The position numbers and the translations under genes were made by a program. Positions 16,367 through 17,240 of a stretch of 17,240 bases of DNA are shown here, one piece after another. Positions within the stretch are counted from its first letter, which is position 1, and the number at the start of each line of letters is the position of its first letter. The DNA comes from Acidobacteriaceae bacterium (GTDB lineage: Bacteria > Acidobacteriota > Terriglobia > Terriglobales > Acidobacteriaceae): positions 1,809-19,048 of the forward strand of contig PMGP01000103.1 of assembly GCA_003156235.1 (NCBI GenBank), in the 5' to 3' direction. The notes beneath the pieces are model-generated. The model was given only the letters and a program-made list of their open reading frames with translations, was not told the origin of the DNA and searched no databases.

Positions 16367-16609
16367 CCTGCATGTTGTTGAAAATACGTTTGGTTGAAAA
16401 TTCGATTCCTACCACGACCACCAATTAGAGCAATATCATGCTATCTGTGGCTAAATCCCGCACCCTTCGTTTTCGCCATATTCCAAATGCAATTGTCCCG
16501 CGTTCGACGCGCCCGGTTGGGACGGGGAATCAGTCAAAGAGCGAGCGGAGATCAGAAGTGACCACAATTTCCTACGAACAAGGGCCATAGTCGACTACGG
16601 AGAGTGGCC
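16367..16609. other. Intergenic stretch without a supported gene
   Basis: No convincing coding frame is seen. It contains a possible tRNA 3' tip at 16401-16423 and a small hairpin, CGCGT-TCG-ACGCG (16499-16511), roughly flanked by GTCCC (16495-16499) and GGGAC (16519-16523). Neither has a clear role. The region is probably decayed sequence after the DUF4062 remnant, plus the promoter area for the VOC gene, for which no good promoter was found. Confidence 0.4.
16401..16423 (+). other. Possible tRNA 3' tip (T loop to CCA)
   Basis: TTCGATT, CCTAC, CACGACC, A and CCA have exact tRNA spacing from position 54 to 76. The bases before it do not form the other side of the T stem, so similarity stops at the loop. 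A match this short is expected about once by chance in a window of this size, so this is a weak call, raised slightly by its place at the edge of decayed DNA. Confidence 0.2.
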
Positions 16610-16699
16610 ATGCCCGAACAATTTAAAAATCCTGAAGTGTCGAAACTCGATGACGAGATTGTATCAATATGCCACCAACAAGACAGGAGAACGGAATGA
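16610..16699 (+). CDS. 29-codon ORF coupled to the VOC gene
   Basis: ATG 16610 follows GGAGAG at 16599-16604 at a good distance. The ORF starts MPEQFKNPEVSK, ends in RRTE, and stops at TGA 16697-16699, overlapping ATG 16696 of the VOC gene as ATGA. It also carries that gene's AGGAGA. I recognise no family. It could be a coupling leader or the remains of an upstream regulator gene. Confidence 0.4.
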   Translation: MPEQFKNPEVSKLDDEIVSICHQQDRRTE

Positions 16700-17109
16700 T
16701 CCTGAAAATATATGCAAGGTTCTTCACCAACGACACAGACAAATCGCTGAAGTTTCTCCAAGTGATCCTCGGTAGAGAGCCCGACTACCGCTTCACCATG
16801 GGCGATCTGGAAATCACAGGCATTGGCGATATATGTCTGGTGTGCGGAACCGATCAGGCACTCGCCTCCTATCGCGAGTCGAAGGGCCCGTTCATCGTGG
16901 ATGACCTGGACGCAACACAAGAAGAACTGATCCGGCTAGGTGCGACGATCACACGCGATCAATTCCAAGCGGAGACCGGAAGCGTGTTCTTCGCGAGGCA
17001 CCCGGATGGAACAGAGGTCGAATATGTGCAATGGAAGCCTGACCTGGTCAAGCGTCTTATACCCACTAACAAAAGCGAACATGTCTCCTGCTGCGGGAAG
17101 TACAGATGA
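16696..17109 (+). CDS. VOC/glyoxalase-bleomycin resistance family protein
   Basis: ATG 16696 is set by AGGAGA at 16685-16690, five bases upstream, giving 137 residues; the longer frame from 16669 lacks such a site. The protein fits the vicinal oxygen chelate fold: IYARFFTNDTDKSLKFLQVILG at the start, a central VDDLDATQEELIRLGA helix-strand, and VFFARHPDGTEVEYVQW at the end. The glutamate in EVEYVQW is a usual metal ligand in this family. The substrate cannot be predicted, and members include isomerases, dioxygenases and binding proteins. The gene is sandwiched by ATGA overlaps, with a 29-codon ORF before and a broken oxidoreductase start after, as in a small operon. It looks unrelated to the STAND cluster. 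Confidence 0.75.
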   Translation: MILKIYARFFTNDTDKSLKFLQVILGREPDYRFTMGDLEITGIGDICLVCGTDQALASYRESKGPFIVDDLDATQEELIRLGATITRDQFQAETGSVFFARHPDGTEVEYVQWKPDLVKRLIPTNKSEHVSCCGKYR

Positions 17110-17240
17110 AAAGAAGTTTATGACGTGATCATCGTTGGCGGCATGCACCTTCAGTAGCGCGGGCAAAGCATTCTAGGTTGGTCCGGACGATCGTTCCAGC
17201 TTCTCGTCGGAGTCATTGGGAACGCGGCATGCGCTTTCAT
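17106..17240 (+). pseudogene. Frameshifted start of an FAD-dependent oxidoreductase (3' end off window)
   Basis: ATG 17106 overlaps the VOC stop and encodes MKRSL before TGA at 17121-17123. If one T in the TTTA at 17117-17120 is removed, the frame reads MKRSYDVIIVGG, the FAD-binding start of thioredoxin-reductase-like proteins. In the VIIVGG frame a TAG lies at 17155-17157, and then ILGWSGRSFQLL and GNAACAFH follow; these match the later strand and the RNAA...H motif of the same family loosely. So a frameshift, a stop and local damage are visible. It could be an error-prone assembly edge, but several lesions favour real decay. Confidence 0.45.

Overview
This window comes from a bacterium with fairly high G+C. 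It has bacterial ribosome-binding sites, several four-base ATGA stop/start overlaps, and the 3' half of a bacterial-type tRNA-Asp. There is no core housekeeping gene to fix the lineage. Acidobacteriota or a similar soil or sediment group is only a guess from gene style. The content is accessory: large signalling/conflict-type NTPases with repeat sensors, surrounded by broken copies.

Layout. (1) 2-2401 is the 3' part of a STAND-type NTPase with seven kinesin-light-chain-like TPRs; its start lies off the left edge. (2) 2450-2599 is a truncated start of a DUF4062 gene. (3) 2654-8909 is a tight forward cluster: a DUF4062-NTPase-zinc-ribbon protein, a 14-unit WD40 protein overlapping it by four bases, a 14-codon ORF, and an ankyrin-HEAT protein. 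(4) 8913-8954 is the 3' half of a tRNA-Asp, starting three bases after the ankyrin-HEAT stop codon, as at the edge of an integrated element. (5) 9128-11836 encodes a PfkB-like/AAA+/tandem-RyR protein with its own candidate promoter and a foldable leader. (6) A SLOG-family gene converges on it at 11876-12535 (minus). (7) Divergent from the SLOG gene, 12711-15935 encodes a full DUF4062-NTPase-TPR protein whose TPRs are almost identical 120-bp DNA repeats. (8) 15936-17240 holds decayed material: a frameshifted DUF4062 remnant, a possible second tRNA 3' tip, a 29-codon ORF coupled to an intact VOC/glyoxalase gene, and a frameshifted start of an FAD-dependent oxidoreductase.

How the genes may work together (inference). 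The same N-terminal plus NTPase core appears in three genes, each with a different repeat-based sensor: 42-residue TPR, 40-residue TPR, or WD40 on a separate coupled protein. This is the pattern expected of STAND-type recognition proteins. Beside them lies a SLOG plus RyR/AAA+ pair, domain families previously proposed to act in nucleotide-signal-based conflict systems. A tRNA-associated edge and several truncated DUF4062 starts indicate an island that gains, swaps and loses these modules. A defence or self/non-self recognition role is plausible, but the sequence alone does not show it.
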